Notes: a model not told the origin generated them from the sequence alone. 64,000 bases of DNA from Sitta carolinensis (GCA_032173965.1 CM063287.1:9863859-9927858); one strand, 5' to 3'. Counted from the first letter of the stretch, positions 15,040 through 26,921 are shown. Program-made: numbers and translations.

Positions 15040-15320
15040 AGTCATTAATCCCCAGGAATTGTCCTGTGACTCCATCATTACTTCTAATTTAAAAAGTGTA
15101 TTTTCTCCTTTTAATTTTCTTTTCACAAAATGAAAGTACTCAATTAGACTTTGTCATTAAATCACATCTGCATTGATTACCTAGGAAAAAATAATGAACA
15201 AATTAAATTTGCCTATTTAATCATTAAACCCTGATTAAATATTTGTTATAAACATTTCATTGCAATTAAGGTCGCATAAAAAATGCATATTAGGCAAAGA
15301 ATGGTATACAATTTAAAGAT
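15040..15320. promoter_or_regulatory. ATTA-rich stretch, candidate conserved non-coding element
   Basis: The stretch is dense in ATTA/TAAT cores (for example AGTCATTAATCC, CTCAATTAGAC, TTTAATCATTAAACC, GCAATTAAGG) and has few simple repeats. This composition is typical of developmental enhancers bound by homeodomain proteins in vertebrates. Conservation cannot be seen from one sequence, so this is a suggestion only. No coding frame of note overlaps it. Confidence 0.2.
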
Positions 15321-17381
15321 GTAACATGTCCAGACTCACTGCTTCTATTTACTTCCTTTATTCCTTGACAAACAATGCACTACATTTGTGAGAAACTTCA
15401 GAAATTCTTTTCAGCACCACAGGACTATTAATATATAACAGTAACTAGAGAACTGTACAAGTGTTTCAGTGATCTGATAGTGAAATCAATTTAAATCACA
15501 GTGATGAAGATATTCCTAAAAGAACCACATTATCCAATAATTACTTTCATTTTTATAGGTTAAATAAAGAATTAAAGAAAACCCGTAGGTAACATTTCAG
15601 ACAGTGATACAAATTCTCCAAATTTCTCTCAAGAAGTTGGTGGTCATCAGCAAAAGCCCCATTTTTGTCCACGAGTCTGTTCTCTGGTGGGATTCCATAG
15701 ACTCCACATGCATCTAGAGATGCACGGTGCTGTGATGAAATGAGTCTGGCCCGGTCCCCTGCAGCCACAGAGAGCACACTGTACCCTGCAGGCCGTGAGC
15801 TGAAACCCTGAGCTCTGAATTCAGGTGAAATCAGTTCACTCAAGTGCTGACTTTAGCCTGAACTTCAGCAGGAAGTTCACTGGGATATTGTCAGATTAGC
15901 TTTCTCTGCTGCTGAAAGGCACCTGCCATGCTGACACGCAGACACGTTAACAGAGGACAAATCTTCTTCAAAGTTTTCAATAATCGCAGTATATGAGTAC
16001 TGACCACCTTCCTTCTTTGTGTAGGACCCTGTACTTGTGCTACCATGCCCAGGTGGACAACTGGGCCAGTGGCTGCTCAGAGCTGGAGAGCTGAGCCTGC
16101 AAACCAGACTGGGACCCACAGACTGTGGGTCAGTGCCTGCAGAGGTCGCCTATAAGAAATCTGATTTTCTGAGACAGGGTTTCATTTCTCCCTCCATGTC
16201 TAGGTATCCCATGTACCCTTCACTCCCCATCACAATAGTCCAAATTTCCTCCAAGTCCCATCTCCCCTGCTGGATTAAGTGAACAGGTCTGTGCATTGAC
16301 TCTGAAGTGAAGATCTTGATAAGATTCCTTCCTTCGGTATAGGAAATGATCTCTTCTGATTTGGGTTTTTTTGGTATACAAATGGTCATAGAAAATAATA
16401 TACAAATATATTTGAGTACACTAATTGAAAATATCAATAAACATTTAAAGATTTTTTTTTTTCCTCCCTGTCTCATTTCAGCTTCTCTAATATGAAAGCA
16501 GATGGAGCAGCACAAAATCAACATCTGATCCTAAAATATACCTAAAAAATTTCAGGTTTTCTAAATGTTTCATTGCTCCTTCCAAGTCTTCTTCCTAAAT
16601 CTCCCTGCTTGCTTTTAGAGTGTCTATATTTAGACTGTAGAAATCATACCAAAGAACTCATCTTTTTAGCACCTTTTATTTAATCCCAACAATAATATGA
16701 ATTATTTCAGTAAGAAGGCTGACATATTTGGTCACTTCCATGATGGTGCTGTTAAGTATATCAGAATAATTTTAGCAGGAATATTCCTAATGAAATTGTA
16801 TGCATTCTTTGTACTGTCAATAAACTGACCACAAGAAGTATTTCAGCTGTGAGACACTGGATGGTGTTAGTGAAGTAACAGGGAGGTTATCTGGAGATAT
16901 AACCAGCTTGCAGCTGCCAGGTGGTGCTGAACAGAACAAACTGCTATGCAGAGCTGCTGCATTTTTACCAGGTAAGTGCCCCATTACACACAGTGCTTTT
17001 GTGTATTCAGATGGCATAGGGGAATGATGCATGTATATTTGAGCCAATAAAAAAATATTGAATAATCAGCATGTTCTTTGCATTGTCTTTCAGACACTAA
17101 ATTATGAATTATACATGTAGAAACATCTTTCTATCAAAAATCCCCATCCAATAGAAGCAAAAAAACCCTACTGAAAAAGATCTCTAACAAAAATACTTTT
17201 ACATAGCCCAACATAATAAAGGCTATGGTAATGCCTACATGCATTTAATAATAATAATAAAAGACATCAACATTTGCAGTTCTTAAATAAATATAGCATT
17301 TTTTAGACTGAATTATGGATTCCAGTTTCATCTTACAGCACTGCAAACCTATTAAGGATACAATTCAATAGACATCACATG

Positions 17382-17452
17382 AAAAAAAAAAAAAACAAAA
17401 AACCACTGAACAAGACTTTGGGGTTGTTCATTTTTCAAAAAAAAAAAAAAAA
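17382..17452 (+). repeat. Pair of poly(A) tracts 41 bp apart
   Basis: Fourteen A (17382-17395), then CAAAAAACC and a short unique spacer, then sixteen A (17437-17452). Two close A tracts in the same orientation could come from slippage or from a nested tail, but no element body is visible before either. Confidence 0.9.
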
Positions 17453-17834
17453 GGAATGGCTACCATAATTAAAATTACGGGATTCATTTTTAGATGCAGT
17501 AGGCGGAGTGAAGTGAACCAAGGCAAAACAAAAATCCAAACCTCCAAATCTTACTCCTGAAGAGAGAACGGGGGAAACTTTCATGGGCACATATGGTCTC
17601 ATCTGAAAGAGCACCTCCCACACTAACTTCCCACTATTACTTTATGAAACATTGGTTCAAAACTGATTCAAAAGAAGGATGACCTAGTGAGTCACCGGTA
17701 TCATTTAAGGAAACCTAAGAAATACCTTCAAGAACCTCTTGCCCTACTGTTTGATCTCATCCCATTTATAAGACCACAGTTTAAGATTGCATATATTTAT
17801 TCAAATACATGAGTAGATTTTTTTAAAATATTCT

Positions 17835-17858
17835 ATATGGAAAGAACTCTTTCCATAT
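17835..17858. repeat. Perfect 10-bp inverted repeat with 4-nt loop
   Basis: ATATGGAAAG (17835-17844), AACT and CTTTCCATAT (17849-17858) form a perfect stem. A further TTATGGAA follows within 15 bp, so the block holds three copies of a TATGGAA-type element in mixed orientation. CCATATGG-like halves resemble AT-rich MADS-box sites, but no full CArG box (CC-A/T6-GG) is present. Confidence 0.93.
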
Positions 17859-18159
17859 TTATTATGGAAGCAGCTGAGAGCTCTTTATTCTCCAGTCTTT
17901 GCAAGTAAAACCATAGTAATTTCTAGGCTTATGACTGCCACCTTCTGAAACACTGAAATGCTATGGTTTCATTATAATTACCAAAGCCTATTTATACATT
18001 ACTAACACAGCAAGTGTTTACTCTAAATAGAGTTCCTCCTTGTTAAAACCAAGTTTACCATCCTGTGCATGTTTTTAGCTTTTACCACAGAATGGGGTTA
18101 GAGGGAAGGTCTTGCAATTTAGCATGATCAGCCATTTGTGAAGGGTACATATTTCTTAA

Positions 18160-18420
18160 ACTTCACCATTAATCATTATTCTGTAAATAGATGAGGCCCT
18201 ATGCATGTTTAAAATTAAATTTATACATTAAACCACTCAAGATGATCTTTCATTTCTTTAATAAATTAATTCAGTGCTAATGAAGGGTGAAAGACTGACT
18301 GAATCAGTCATTAATTTAACCTTTCCCTCTTGAGAAGATCAGTGAGCTACCACTTTTCACAAGGGTATGTCAGGGAAACAAGTCATTTTATAACGACTCA
18401 GTGATACTTATAAACATGGT
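18160..18420. promoter_or_regulatory. Second ATTA-rich candidate conserved non-coding element
   Basis: It holds CCATTAATCATTATTC, an octamer-like ATGCATGTTTAAAA, AATAAATTAATTCAG, the TGACTGAATCAGTCA palindrome and TCATTAATTTAACC within about 250 bp. There is no simple repeat, transposon or open frame of note. Function is inferred from composition only. Confidence 0.2.
18296..18310. repeat. Small palindrome TGACTGAATCAGTCA
   Basis: Perfect 6-bp arms TGACTG/CAGTCA around AAT. The central TGANTCA-like pattern is reminiscent of AP-1/NF-E2-type sites but does not match TGA(C/G)TCA exactly. It sits inside an ATTA-rich stretch listed separately. Confidence 0.85.
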
Positions 18421-21400
18421 AGCATTCAGAAAATGCATTAGCAAGAAATTTACTGAACTACCTTTAGGTTATTAGAATAACTAATCAGCCTTCCTAATGC
18501 CATATGGACATAATCCACAAATATTTTAGAGATTCAAATTTGAAACTATTTTAGCAATTATAATTTGTAAAATTACTGTAAGTAAACTACGTTTTTCAAG
18601 AGGAAATTCAAGAGCTCCAAGCAGGCTTAACCTATGTAAAATAAGCAATATATATACCAGTTTCTTGTAGAAGGTTTTGGAAAAAAGAAGGAAAAAAAAA
18701 AAAAGCAGAAACCTCAGGGTAACAGAATAATAAATATAATACCAGCCCAACCAAAAAGAAAGAAAACATGCAGCCACAGGACAATGAGCCCAGTTGGAGA
18801 AACCTTCACTTACATAATAAATTCAGATTCAATTCCAGTCCATCTTTGCCAGTTTTATTTATTTATTTTTAATTCTCTTATCTTACAGACTTTGATTTCT
18901 ACTAGCAACCTGTAAAAAGCCATTCTAGAGGATACACGGAACACTTCAAACATTTGGCTGTATTTTCTAGGACAGACTGGGTTACTGAATGCTTGGGTGT
19001 TGCAAGGCACTGAAGACTATATTTTCACCTTCTATGACATTTTCCAGAGCACACTGGAAGGCAACTTTATTGTACACTTTACTAGGAACTGCGTTCCCAG
19101 TATCACAGTACTGGCAACAGAAGTATTATTTGTACAGATAATTCAGCATATGCAACCGTAAGAAGGTAAAAAGTCCTTAAAACCCAGTATCATCCCAGGC
19201 TAAAGCAAAAGCAATATGAACCTAAACCAAGGAATCAAGTGATAGTCATAATCCTCCTGCTGAACAGCATTGCTGTGGCAATGGCCTACACACTTGTTTA
19301 AATTCTATTTTGGCACAGGAAAACATCTAAAATACATTCTTTTCAAAGAGGCTCTATACTTTTGCTTTTCAATATTGAAAGATATGTTTGGTTTGATTTG
19401 ATTTCTGATTATATTGCTTTTTCCTCAACTACCCTTTTGCCTTCAGGAGAGAAATATAAAGGCAAACATCTATTTTAAAAGCTGCACAGGAAACAACAGC
19501 ATATGCTGTGCACCAGCAAGTACTAAACGATTCTCTATAACCACTGGAAATAAAGTGCAGTCATGTTCTCTACATAAAACATCTTGCTATTAACTAGTAG
19601 TAACATTACATCAAATCAGGGACAGAAAGTCCCAGGTATCTACAGAGACATACAGAAATGAGTTTCAGTTGTTAAAACAAGCCCTGAAAAACTAATTTTC
19701 CTAATATTGGCCCCAAAAGAAGATGACTGGAAAGAATGGCACCCCAGCTCATTTTTATGATAGAGCCAAAAGTTTACTGGATATTTTAATCAGAAATGTA
19801 AATGCACTCAAATTTATTTACAGCACTCATGCAGCCAGTTGTAGTTTGTCTTAAATGGAGATACATCTGCACTATACAGCTAAGATCAAACAGCCCCTTG
19901 GAAGTGTAAATATGAGGTATTACAGCCATTTAGTCAGAATGACTTTCTCAACCCACAGCAGAGACAGGAAAGAAGCATAAAGGAACCAATAATGGAAAAA
20001 GGCAGATTCTGTAAGGAGGTCTAGGTTAAGATTATGTTAACACCAGATTAAGCATTTTGTACCTCTTATTATTAATGACTGAAATTTAATGCCAATTTTA
20101 ATATATCTCATTAGAAAACTAGAGATTAGCACCTGAAAAAAACAACTTTGAAATCATAAATTAGGTTCCTCAATCTAATGTATACAGAAAAACAAATACA
20201 TGTTAATTTTAAGCTAGATGGTTAAACTGCAAATAAACTTATGATTACTTGTGTATATCGTTTATGATACACACGCATTATTTCAGAATCATTTAAAATC
20301 TGCTATTGGTGTAATATAAGATAAAACAGATCACTGTAAGTTACTGCCAAGGAGCTCATTATTTCAATCCTTAGATGGGTTCTGGATCTCTTTTCCTTCC
20401 TGAGTGGCTTCATGAATATTGGGGTGAAGGGGCGTTTTGTCTTCTTATAAGAGGGAAAAATTAACCCTATTAATCTCAATACCTTCAGATCAGCAATTGT
20501 TCAAGTGCTTCGCTCCTAGGACTTAAGTGAAGAAAAGGCAATCTCAGTTTACTTCCTGCCGGAGTGCACGTAAACAACATTTATCACAATAAGCACTATC
20601 TTGCCCACATACTTGGCCAGCTATCTCAGCTCATCTCCTTTAGACTCTCAGTGAAAAATCCCTTCATACTCTGATTTCATTGAAATAAGATTTATTTTCC
20701 TCTCAGTTTTCCTTACACATTTTTTCCAACATATTTACATTTGCTTGCTTTTTCTCTGGTGTGTCTTGGGATGTTTTTGAGTAAGACTCAGTTGCACCAG
20801 TCCAGCATGTTAAGGGAGGAAAATGGCAATGAAATGTATGCAAGAAACATACATACAGGAAAATTTATGCAAGATGAATAAAACATTGATTGGGTATTGG
20901 TGTTACCTGATTCTGCCTGGACTGAAAAATTCCAGCTCCACACAAAATCTGATTGCTGATGAGAGACCGGAGTTTGCTGATGGGGCCCGGGTGACTTTGC
21001 AAAGCTTTAGGGGAAGTTAATGGAAATTGTTGGGTATTCAGCACTACAGGAGGAAAAGCAACAATTTGCAGGCTGCCTAAACATAGATTTAAGAGTCTGA
21101 CATCCTGAAACCAAGGTAGAGGCCAACTTTGGTCATTTTTTAATAGTGTGTCTTTCCACGGTATTCAGTACTACATATACTGAAAAAATCTGTTTTCCTC
21201 TTTTCATCTCCCTCTTTTACAACATGTTTTTTTCATAAGAGCTGCAAGCAGGATTATTAATATTCAAAACTGGTTCACTGAGCACTGTTTGAGAGCTACC
21301 TCCAACAGCATTGTAACTCATTATTTAGTAACCTCAGCTCTCATGATGACTGAGATGACTGTGGCCACAGATGAGATGTCTACAGCTCTGTCTACCCACG

Positions 21401-21600
21401 GAACTTTCAAACTACTGCAAGCCCAAAGTGAATGTGGGGAGTTTTCAGTGCAATTCGGCTGAACCACTCACAGCCACAAGTCCCAGTCCTCCCAGCATTA
21501 CCCTAAGGTGACTTAATTTTCCACCACTGCCAGGACTGATTTTCTGGAAAAACAATGCACAGCAACCAGACATCCTGTTGCTCCAATTGCTATCAAATTT

Positions 21601-21601
<1 letters not shown>

Positions 21602-21634
<33 letters not shown>
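21602..21634 (+). repeat. (TA)n microsatellite followed by poly(T)
   Basis: Eleven to twelve TA dinucleotides run to about 21624 and continue directly into a T tract of about 11. The junction resembles a decayed simple repeat rather than a transposon tail, since no element body abuts it. Confidence 0.95.
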
Positions 21635-21636
<2 letters not shown>

Positions 21637-23411
21637 TTGTGCCTTGAAAATAAGTTTATCCAAAAGTAAACCAGGACTCAGGATTATTTTTTTTTCACTT
21701 TTGGCACGATATACCAAAAAAGTTTAGTGTAATGAGACATCTATCTCTGTTTTGTCTTCTAGGCAATGTGAATTTATAGTGGATTGCAGAATCCCTCTTT
21801 GAAACACTTACGTGGTTCTGTGCATCACACCCACCACAGGCACATCACAGAGTGGGTGTGCAGGAAGGGATTCTCTTGCTGCACTCCAACTGAGCCTGCT
21901 AGGGGTTTGCACAGTTCCTAAGGTATGTTTTCTGATAGTTCCTTTCACATTACATTTTGAGGAATAAACAAACAAATAATCAGGAAATCTTAAGTGGAAT
22001 CCAAAATCATTTGAAAAAGCTTAAATATAGTAATATTGTAAAGATGAATATCCCATGGAGTAATAGACACAGCACTGTGGTCATTAAGGAGCTCCTGAAA
22101 GCAGCCACCAAAATAATGCTTTTGTTGCAAATGGCCAAAGGTAGATGAGGCACAGGTTCAGTATTCAATATTCCTATTCAATAATAAATTCTGCTCCACA
22201 AACATGTTCTCTGAGCAAAGCCATGTCCTTATCATCTACACAAGCAACCCAGTAGGAGGAGCAATTTGATTCCTCACACTGCCTCAAATAAAGCTGCTTT
22301 TGTAGTTGAAATGTTCCTGACAGGTAAGATGGGGCTACAGCTCATTTTCCTGCTAGTAATGCTTTGTTTGGACACAACGTGATCCAGCCCTGTGCACAAA
22401 CATTCTGCAACTGGGTCAGTTCATTCCTGATGATTGGTGGATACAGAGTTCTGAGTGGAGCATTAGCAGTTTCAAGGGGAAATAAATGACAAATATACTT
22501 GGACAGTCTTCCAAAATACTGAAGTCTACAGGCTCAGAAACAGACAGGATGCTATCTACCACCTACTTGAAGATAACAGCCATACTCCAGGTATGGAATT
22601 ATGTCTCTATTCCAGTGCATTGAGCATCAGCTTCACAGAGTGCCCCGTACCTCACATGAAAGAAAATATTCTTCAGCTTTCCAATAGCAAGCTGCTGCCA
22701 TTATTATAACTGCAATCCTGTCTACAATACATGAAAACTAAAAAGGAGGTAAAGAATGGGAGTAACTTGGCCACACCATTTCATTGTTCCACTCTTGCTT
22801 CTGGTACAATTCAGAATACAAACACTTGCTCATAAAAACCTTACTGAAATGACTCTGCACATCACCTGAAAACTATGTCGAGCCTCCAGATCCAGAGATT
22901 CCAGTCTGGCAAAAGTTAGCATATCCCAATCATAACTTGAAGTATCCCAGTCACCCAAAGGTATCTGTCACCTGATAGATTTTGTAGTCATTATATCACT
23001 GATAGGATTAACTCTGAGAAGGTCAGGTTTGCTGAAACAAAGAGAAATAAAGTTCTGGTAGGGAAGATGCGGCAGAGCAATGATCCATGTAACACAGTAA
23101 AGAGTGCCAGTGAGAGAAGCCAATATTACAACAGTCATCTAGAACTCTACTGTGGACAGTAGGAGAGTGGACACAGCAAATTATTAGTGTTATCTTGCAT
23201 TAGCAGAAAAGCTGGACTTGGAATTAATGAAAATTATTCCACCTTCTCTTACCTGTTTTAGCATTCTCCAAGGCATGTGTAATCCTAACACAAAAATAAA
23301 CAGATGTCAGAAGCAGAAACCATTAAGAGATTTACAGTGTGTCAGCCAACACATCCCTATCCTAACAACATGGGATAGAGCTAACAGGGTACAGGTACCT
23401 GCTATGTGGAA
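21625..23411. other. Unique sequence upstream of the solo LTR
   Basis: A 9-bp inverted repeat CACACCCAC/GTGGGTGTG (21826-21860) and frames of 63 and 68 codons are all that stand out. Nothing resembles retroviral internal sequence next to the LTR. Confidence 0.65.
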
Positions 23412-24063
23412 TGTCTTGGTTTGAAAGACAGATGTTTGCTAAGAAAGGCAGGAACCTCCCTTGGAATGGAGAATGTAAACCCCTCCCTCCAAATTATTAT
23501 AATTTTGAAATTAAGGGGCTCTCAGGTAAAGATATGGGAATAACAGTTCTTTATTAAGAAAATTAAAATAAAAATGCAGTAATACAGAAACCAAACCCAC
23601 TGACAGAGTCAGAATACAGCCTGATAACCTGTAGGTCAGGGCGTTGGGAGCAGTCCCACTAAATGGGGGCTGCAGCCCTCCTGGATGGCAGATATGAGTC
23701 TGTTGGAGCAATGATCCTGTAAGAAAAGTGTAGATTTCCTCCAAAGGTCCAGTGGAGCTGTAGATGGGCCTGATGTTCCTCTGGGAATCCAGTGAAGAAA
23801 GGCTGACTTGGTGTTCCAAATATCAGATTTTTATCCAGGTAGGAACACTTGGCTCCTTCCCCCAGATGGAGCACCTTTCAGTGGGATGATGTAAATTTAC
23901 GAGTCATGAAAGGAGACTCAGTGGCCCATTAGCAGAAGGAACCTCCCTGGATGAGGATGGGTCATGGAAGAGATAAAGAAAACTGCCCCAGAAACCTGGT
24001 TCTTCACAGCTGTTCCATTAACAGAGGACTACCACACACCCACCCCCTGCCCCGGTTTCAACA
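23412..24063 (-). mobile_element. Solo LTR of a songbird endogenous retrovirus
   Basis: A 652-bp element is bounded by TGT at 23412 and ACA at 24063. Read on the minus strand, it opens TGTTGAAACCGGGGCAGGGG and closes AAACCAAGACA. A polyadenylation signal AATAAA (minus strand, 23550-23555) lies about 140 bp before the 3' end, as expected for the R/U5 part of an LTR. I recognise the sequence as a common passerine LTR type; the exact family name is not certain. No primer-binding site follows the 3' end, no polypurine tract precedes the 5' end, and no gag, pol or env frame is adjacent, so it is a solo LTR left by LTR-LTR recombination. The flanks (GTGGAA and GATGGT) give no convincing target-site duplication, so the insertion is old or the flank has changed. 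Frames of 102 and 71 codons inside it are not viral genes. Confidence 0.85.
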
Positions 24064-26158
24064 GATGGTGATAGAATACACACTGCTGGTCACATCTTCC
24101 ACTGCAACCCAAGACAGGAATTACTGAAAATCTGCTATGAGAGCAGACGTTGTGGGCTGTATATTCCAAAACAGTGAAAAATCAACTATGATAAAGACAG
24201 AAGAGTGACCACGATAGACGGTGCACAGGAGATCATTGATCACTCTTGGCAGGACAGTCTCTGTACTATGCACTAACAGTAAACCAGACCACAGAAGATT
24301 CAAAAAACTGCCAGTTGGAAAACAAAGAACTTCTGGCTTCTCAGCATCATCCTGTGCCAGTAAACACAAGCTAGTAACTGCTACTGATATGAATGATGGG
24401 ACCACGAATGAAAGGTCTTTCCCAAAGCTGGGCCAAACACGACTGACACCGGACAAACTCAATTTTCCCCTCACCAAAAGAGGCTATCTGGTTTGTTTCC
24501 TAAATTTTTTCCTCTTTTTTTTTTTTCTTAATTTTATTTTTTTTTTTAAATTATGCCTTAATTCATCCACAACTGCTCTTAGGCTCGTTATAGTGGCCCA
24601 AAACAAAAAAATGTAGTGCATAATAAATGTCTAATTCAGATCAGTGAAAAGCCTTTAGGAGCCACAGTCCAAATACAACAGCCCATGCTCCACCTCGTTA
24701 TCACCCATTTCTAGACTTCTCTGAACATAAATCTTGCACTTCCAAAAGGGGCAAGGTGCAGAAGAAATACATAAAAGAAAAGATAAATGTAAATGTTCAA
24801 ATGTAATTAGGAACCTAAACATAAAGATTCATAAATAAAGGTTTTCCATAGCAATTGAGGGAGATTTTGAAAATTCTGTCAAGAGATCTTCGAGCCTTTT
24901 AAGATTTGATCCTACCTGAGGATACAGAAAAAACATAATGTTTAACTAAACTTTCCTCCAGTCTTAGTAGCATATTCTTAATAATATCCCTTCCTGAGTG
25001 TCTGACTAGCAGAAACTATTCTGCCTTTAAGGACAACAGATTGTATTTCTGTACATTGTTTAGCATATTGAGATGAGAAGTAAAAAAATATGGCCAAATT
25101 AGGTTGGAAAATCCAGAAATCACGCACAAAACTGTTCATCAGAACTTAGCATCTGTCAGCATGAAAAATCATATATGATTAATTTATTTTTATGAATCTG
25201 TATCATCCTGCAAAATCGCACAGCTTGCCTGCTTCAGCACATTAAGGCCTCAGGGAGGTAAAGCGCAGTAGTCATCCTTCACAATCAAAGTGTGTTTAAC
25301 AAGATTGTTAAGGGAATTCTCTTAACATCCCCTCAGTAGCTGCATGGGCAACTGGTCAGCTAGTGAGCCATGGTCATGTTTTTACAGTGCCTGCCCCAGT
25401 CATCGCCATCCTGCCCAACATCTGCACTTAACACTTGACATGCTTCCCCTCTCGGTGGCACAGAGATAGATTACACAATATCAGCCTGGCCCCGGAAACC
25501 TCTGTGTTATCTGGTTTCAGGGAGGTGAAAGTGACACCAAACCTGGTATGTTTGGCCTTATTGAAGCAGCAAAAAGAACTAGGAGAAAAACATCATCCTT
25601 TAAAATAGTAGTTCAGTATTTCAGTTGATTAGCTAACATTCCAAAAATGTCATAAAATATACATTAACACACCCCCTCCCCTCCAAACACCAAAACCCAT
25701 TCCAAATGACAAAATTCTTGCAATAGACAGTATTGCCCTTGGAGCAAAATCCAGTCTGCAATTTTAAATCAAGGAAAATTGCAGAAGATGAAAAGGAAAG
25801 AATATGCTAGGTTTAGTTTTGAGCTGATATTCCTTCTAGCTTATCCTCATTGTTATCTTGAAAGTAATTTCTTTCCCCTTCCCCTGCATGGAACCCGATA
25901 TTTTCAAGAAGGAAGTTCAGAAGAGATGACGAAGTTTTAAAAGATTAAGGCAATACGTGTGAGTGAAATATGAGAGTCAAAATCAAATATAAAAGAGGGG
26001 AGTTATACAAAACAGAGAAAGAAATCAGACAGAAACCTTACAGTAATAACAAGAGCACAGGGGCTGCATGAGGCACGTATGACAGATTCAGGTGTAAGCG
26101 GAGTTCGGTGGGAGCTCAGGGCAGTGCAGAGGGGCACGGGGCACTGCTGGCCGGGCTG
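24064..26158. other. Unique sequence between solo LTR and minisatellite
   Basis: Antiparallel frames of 118 codons (24121-24477, minus) and 131 codons (24221-24616, plus) begin just beyond the LTR. Neither looks like gag, pol or env, and the plus frame ends in a T-tract translated as phenylalanine. The remainder is AT-rich with no recognisable element. Confidence 0.65.
24501..24547 (+). repeat. T-rich tract
   Basis: Three T runs (6, about 12 and about 11) separated by CC, CTTAA and A over 47 bp. It could mark the poly(A) tail of something on the minus strand. The 118-codon frame next to it (24121-24477, minus) is not recognisable, so I do not claim a processed copy. Confidence 0.85.
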
Positions 26159-26921
26159 GCAGCGGGCGGGCAGGGCCGTGCCCGCCGTGCTCACGGTGTT
26201 TGCAGCGGGCAGGGCCGTGCCCGCCGTGCTCACGGTTTTGCAGCGGGCAGGGCCGTGCCCGCCGTGCTCACGGTGTTTGCAGCGGGCAGGGCCGTGCCCG
26301 CCGTGCTCACGGTGTTTGCAGCGGGCAGGGCCGTGCCCGCCGTGCTCACGGTGTTTGCTGCGGGCAGGGCCGTGCCCGCCGTGCTCACGGTGTTTGCTGC
26401 GGGCAGGGCCGTGCCCGCCGTGCTCACGGTGTTTGCTGCGGGCAGGGCCGTGCCCGCCGTGCTCACGGTGTTTGCTGCGGGCAGGGCCGTGCCCGCCGTG
26501 CTCACGGTGTTTGCAGCGGGCAGGGCCGTGCCCGCCGTGCTCACGGTGTTTGCTGCGGGCAGGGCCGTGCCCGCCGTGCTCACGGTGTTTGCAGCGGGCA
26601 GGGCCGTGCCCGCCGTGCTCACGGTGTTTGCAGCGGGCAGGGCTGTGCCCGCCGTGCTCACGGTGTTTGCTGCGGGCAGGGCCGTGCCCGCCGTGCTCAC
26701 GGTGTTTGCCTTGGGCAGGGCTGTGCCCGCCGTGCTCACGGTGTTTGCAGCGGGCGGGCAGGGCCGTGCCCGCCGTGCTCACGGTGTTTGCTGCGGGCGG
26801 GCAGGGCCGTGCCCGCCGTGCTCACGGTGTTTGCTGCGGGCGGGCAGGGCTGTGCCCGCCGTGCTCACGGTGTTTGCAGCGGGCAGGGCTGTGCCCGCCG
26901 TGCTCACGGTGTTTGCTGCGG
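26159..26921. repeat. GC- and CpG-rich minisatellite, 39-bp unit, 19 copies
   Basis: Nineteen head-to-tail copies can be counted from the invariant core GTGCTCACGGT. Most units are exactly 39 bp. Copy 2 lacks one base (GGTTTTG instead of GGTGTTTG). Copies 1, 16, 17 and 18 carry a 4-bp insertion that doubles GCGG. Each unit has five CpGs and two short inverted repeats: GGGCA/TGCCC around a 6-nt loop, and CCGTG/CACGG around CT. The core also has an internal near-duplication (CCGTGCCCG then CCGTGCTCA), suggesting growth from a shorter unit. Because 39 is divisible by 3, five of six frames stay open across the array, giving runs such as AAGRAVPAVLTVF or TVSTAGTALPAAN. I read these as artefacts of unit length, not protein. 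The surrounding DNA is AT-rich, so the base composition change is abrupt. Confidence 0.97.

Larger units (their letters stand above)
14633..21601. other. Unique AT-rich non-coding sequence with candidate regulatory stretches
   Basis: Beyond the listed ATTA-rich stretches, poly(A) pair and hairpin, this part holds unrecognised frames of 96 codons (15553-15843, minus) and 124 codons (16150-16524, minus). The latter starts with a hydrophobic cysteine-rich segment but has no family resemblance I can name. Confidence 0.65.

Noticed and set aside
16150..16524. 124-codon minus-strand frame as a membrane protein gene
   Set aside because: The hydrophobic start comes from AT-rich codons. No family resemblance, overlapping frames on the other strand, and no splice or promoter context.
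17382..17452. Paired poly(A) tracts as tails of processed pseudogenes
   Set aside because: No recognisable mRNA-like body precedes either tract and no flanking duplication is seen.
24121..24477. 118-codon frame next to the LTR as a retroviral gene remnant
   Set aside because: No gag, pol or env motif. It lies on the upstream side of a minus-oriented LTR without a polypurine tract, and an equally long frame exists on the opposite strand.
26159..26921. CRISPR array
   Set aside because: The units are contiguous with no unique spacers, and the genome is vertebrate.
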